From: an uncultured Erythrobacter sp.
GTDB lineage: Bacteria; Pseudomonadota; Alphaproteobacteria; Sphingomonadales; Sphingomonadaceae
Length of the DNA stretch: 8,386 nt
Reading direction: 5' to 3'
Assembly: GCA_947258465.1 (NCBI GenBank)
Contig: CAMYIQ010000155.1
Location: 1 to 8,386, forward strand
In this document: piece after piece, positions 6,213-8,386 of the stretch
How positions within the stretch are numbered: the first letter of the stretch is position 1
How the letters are laid out: each line of letters begins with the position of its first letter
Notes under the pieces: model-generated
What the model saw: only the letters and a program-made list of their open reading frames with translations
Told to the model about the DNA's origin: nothing
Database searches by the model: none
Position numbers and translations under genes: made by a program

Positions 6213-6906
6213 TGATCAGGCTCCGACGGCTACGCACGATTTGATAACCGCCTCGCCAGATATAGCGCACCGGCACCGAGAGCATGTGCGGCAAGCGCGT
6301 GAACGGGAAAACCAGGAAGATCGTCAGCCCGAGGAAGATGTGGGTGCGGAAAATCCAGTGTGCTCCATCGATCCACATCGAGGCCGTCGGATTGAAGGTA
6401 AAGATGCCGTTCGCCCAGGCCATGAACTTGACCATCTGTACGCCGTCCATGTGGCCAAGCGAGATCGGTACGGTGGCCAGACCGAGGGCAAGCTGGGCCC
6501 ATAGCAGCGCCAGAATACCGGTGTCGGCAAACGCGGAATTCGCACGGATCCGCGAGTCGAACAGGCGGCGGTGGAGCAGCATCGAGGCGCCTATGAAGGA
6601 TACGAGCCCCGCAGTGCCGCCACCATAGACCGCCAGGGCCTGCTTCCATTCATGCTTTACTGCCAGCGAATCGAAGACCCATATCGGCACCAGCAGGCCG
6701 ACGATATGGCCGAACAGCACGAACAGCACGCCCGTATGAAACAGGATCGATCCCAGAACGAGCTGCTTGCGCCTAAGCAATTGGCTCGAACTGGCTCGCC
6801 ATGAATAGGGTTCGCGTTCGAAGCGGATGATCGTGCCGACCACCATCGTGGCAAGGGCAATATAAGGATAAATGCCGAACAGCAGGTGGTTGAGATAGGT
6901 ATTCAT
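6205..6906 (-). CDS. narI: Respiratory nitrate reductase gamma subunit (cytochrome b, NarI)
   Basis: NarI is the di-haem b membrane subunit. It oxidises quinol at the periplasmic side and passes electrons to NarH. The 233 residues carry about five membrane helices at roughly 5-25, 48-72, 90-111, 127-150 and 185-204. Haem ligands H57 and H67 (spacing 10) and H189 and H207 (spacing 18) match E. coli H56/H66 and H187/H205 exactly in spacing. The family sequences HTGVLFVLFGHIVG and GLTIFLVFPFTRLPHM are clear. The start overlaps the narJ stop (6903-6906), with AGGAGG about nine bases upstream. The end overlaps the isomerase start by eight bases. The protein looks intact. Confidence 0.97.
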   Translation of the reverse strand: MNTYLNHLLFGIYPYIALATMVVGTIIRFEREPYSWRASSSQLLRRKQLVLGSILFHTGVLFVLFGHIVGLLVPIWVFDSLAVKHEWKQALAVYGGGTAGLVSFIGASMLLHRRLFDSRIRANSAFADTGILALLWAQLALGLATVPISLGHMDGVQMVKFMAWANGIFTFNPTASMWIDGAHWIFRTHIFLGLTIFLVFPFTRLPHMLSVPVRYIWRGGYQIVRSRRSLING

Positions 6907-7610
6907 GACTCGGTTCCTCCTCTCGGCGCACCGCCTTCCGGCTCAAGAATGCGGCGCATCATCGCGCTCGCCTGCGGGCAGGCGGCATTGGGATCGGGCA
7001 GTTCGTTGGTGAAGCGGACTTCCTCCTCTTCCCACTGCGCATCCAGCTCGGGCAGCGTCTCGGGGTCCTCGGGTGGCGGCAGTGAATTGGCTGCCTCCTC
7101 ATCCATTTCGACGCCCGCAATGTCGCACAGCAGCGCGAAGACCGGCGCATAGTCGGATTCGCGATCGGCCAGTCGCGCGGCCAGCGCCACCAGGACGACG
7201 CCGGGTTCGGCAAGTGCCTCCCGCGCGGAATCCTCGGCCAGGGTCGAACAATAGTCGAGGAACAGCGGCAGGTAGTCCGGCAGTTCGTTTGCCACCGGGT
7301 CGAGCCCGGCCGCGACATAGCGTTCGCGCAGGTCGACCATGGCCTGGCCCCGGTCGCGGCTTTCGCCATGGACGTGCTCGAACAGATGCAGGCTTAGCGC
7401 ACGGCCCCGGTCGAACAGCTCGACATAGGTTTCTTGCGCCTCATAGATGTCCTGGCCGGACAGCCGGGCGATTAGGGGGGCGAGCCGTTTCCGCGTGTCG
7501 GGCGGCAAGGCCGGATCGGCCGCGAGCCGGGACTCCAGCTCGTCCAGAGCCGACACCATTTCCTGCGTGGGATATTGCAGCAAAAGAGAAATCAGATGCA
7601 GGCTGTTCAT
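6903..7610 (-). CDS. narJ: Nitrate reductase molybdenum cofactor assembly chaperone NarJ
   Basis: NarJ belongs to the TorD/DmsD/NarJ chaperone family. It binds apo-NarG, keeps NarGH in the cytoplasm until the cofactor is inserted, and helps haem loading of NarI. The product is 235 residues (E. coli 236). The family core SLHLFEHVHGESRDRGQAM lies at 73-91, and NELPDYLPLFLDY at 108-120. The C-terminal quarter is very acidic (EEEE tract near 195), as is usual for NarJ. The ATG at 7610 has GGAGG seven bases upstream and overlaps the narH stop by one base (TGATG). It overlaps narI by four bases. Confidence 0.97.
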   Translation of the reverse strand: MNSLHLISLLLQYPTQEMVSALDELESRLAADPALPPDTRKRLAPLIARLSGQDIYEAQETYVELFDRGRALSLHLFEHVHGESRDRGQAMVDLRERYVAAGLDPVANELPDYLPLFLDYCSTLAEDSAREALAEPGVVLVALAARLADRESDYAPVFALLCDIAGVEMDEEAANSLPPPEDPETLPELDAQWEEEEVRFTNELPDPNAACPQASAMMRRILEPEGGAPRGGTES

Positions 7611-8386
7611 CAGAACACCTCCGTCGGGGTCTGGAGTTTCTTACGCGGGTTGGTGCCGAACAGATTGGCCTGCGTGCTCCCGCCAGAGCAGCCATTGCCG
7701 AAGCTGAAACCGCAAGCGCCGCGCTCGTCATACATGTCCTCGGAATCCTCCCGGTGGCCGGAAGGGATCACGAAACGATCCTCGTAATCGGCGAGCGCCA
7801 TGACCTTGTACATCTCCTCGATCTGCACACCGGTCAGGCCGACAGCTTCGGCGAGGCTTTCATCGGTCACCCCCTCGACCGTTTTGGCACGCATATAGCT
7901 GCGCATGGCGATCATGCGCTCGAGGCAGTCGGCTATCGGTTCTTCGTCTCCAGCGGTCAGCAGGTTGGCGAGATATTTGAGCGGAATGCGCAAGCTGCGG
8001 ATGTCGGGCATGCCATTGTTGGTGGCGATGTTTCCCGCCTCCGCCGCCGCGCTGATCGGCGAGAGCGGCGGGACGTACCAGACCATCGGCAGCGTGCGGT
8101 ATTCGGGGTGGAGCGGGAAGGCCACTTTCCATTCCATTGCCATCTTCCAGATCGGCGAATGGCGCGCGGCTTCCAGCCAGTTGTCGGGTACACCGTCACG
8201 CCGCGCCTGCTCGATCCCTTCGGGATCGGTGGGGTCGAGGAAAATATCGAGCTGGGCCTGATAGAGATCCTCGATATTCTCCGCGCTCGCCGCTTCCTCG
8301 ATCCGGTCGGCGTCGTAGAGCATCACGCCAAGATAACGGATCCGCCCGACACAGGTTTCGCTGCACACGGTCGGCTGGCCCGCCTC
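7610..8386 (-). CDS. narH: Respiratory nitrate reductase beta subunit NarH, C-terminal half (5' end outside window)
   Basis: NarH carries the iron-sulfur relay between NarI haems and NarG. The frame enters from the right edge with EAGQPTVCSETCVGRIRYLG, and 258 residues are present, about half of the usual 510 or so. The CSETC cysteines (residues 8 and 12 here) correspond, from memory of E. coli numbering, to C259 and C263, the last cluster ligands; the other cysteine groups lie outside the window. The remainder closely follows NarH: KMAMEWKVAFPLHPEYRTLP, MVWYVPPLSPI, SLRIPLKYLANLLTAGD, YEDRFVIPSGHRE and the C-terminal CGFSFGNGC. A GTG at 8368 could be mistaken for a start, but the strong homology continues past it to the edge. 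narG is expected further right. Confidence 0.97.
   Translation of the reverse strand, partial: EAGQPTVCSETCVGRIRYLGVMLYDADRIEEAASAENIEDLYQAQLDIFLDPTDPEGIEQARRDGVPDNWLEAARHSPIWKMAMEWKVAFPLHPEYRTLPMVWYVPPLSPISAAAEAGNIATNNGMPDIRSLRIPLKYLANLLTAGDEEPIADCLERMIAMRSYMRAKTVEGVTDESLAEAVGLTGVQIEEMYKVMALADYEDRFVIPSGHREDSEDMYDERGACGFSFGNGCSGGSTQANLFGTNPRKKLQTPTEVF

Overview
The window holds the downstream part of a respiratory nitrate reductase operon fused to a nearly complete molybdenum cofactor (Moco) gene set. All of it is on the minus strand (8386 down to 1440). At the left are a convergent mobA, a non-coding gap of about 270 bases, and the start of an unrelated membrane protein gene that runs off the left edge. 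The DNA is GC-rich, with short spacings and many stop/start overlaps. This suits a proteobacterium capable of nitrate respiration. An alphaproteobacterium of the sphingomonad/Erythrobacter kind is my guess from the style of the flanking genes, but nothing here proves it. The gene order narH-narJ-narI-parvulin-moaA matches what I recall from Pseudomonas aeruginosa, so the block may be a mobile or shared module.

Right to left on the minus strand: narH (C-terminal half, 8386-7610), narJ (7610-6903), narI (6906-6205), a cytoplasmic NifM/PpiC-type peptidyl-prolyl isomerase (6212-5400), moaA (5403-4372), moaD (GTG start, 4370-4095), moaE (4098-3637), moaB (3624-3088), moaC (3091-2615) and moeA (2618-1440). 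Nine consecutive junctions are overlaps or gaps of 12 bases or less, so this is one transcription unit with likely translational coupling. On the plus strand, mobA (866-1459) meets moeA tail to tail with a 20-base overlap. The gap at 599-865 separates mobA from a divergent, truncated multi-pass membrane protein (598 to the left edge).

The genes work together. NarG (off the window) carries bis-molybdopterin guanine dinucleotide. MoaA and MoaC turn GTP into cPMP. MoaD/MoaE insert sulfur to make molybdopterin. A MoaB/MogA-family protein and MoeA adenylate it and insert molybdate. MobA adds GMP to give the guanine dinucleotide form. NarJ holds apo-NarGH until the cofactor is in. NarH relays electrons from the haem b protein NarI, which oxidises quinol at the membrane. 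The parvulin probably assists folding of this complex. No MoaD-activating enzyme (MoeB), molybdate transporter, nitrate transporter or regulator is visible. I found no RNA gene, mobile element, CRISPR array or convincing terminator. The most interesting points are the single-unit nar-moa organisation, the gamma-like MoaA signature, MoaB as the only local adenylyltransferase candidate, an altered MobA nucleotide-binding loop, and small palindromes in the gap. I did not find a clearly new biological system.
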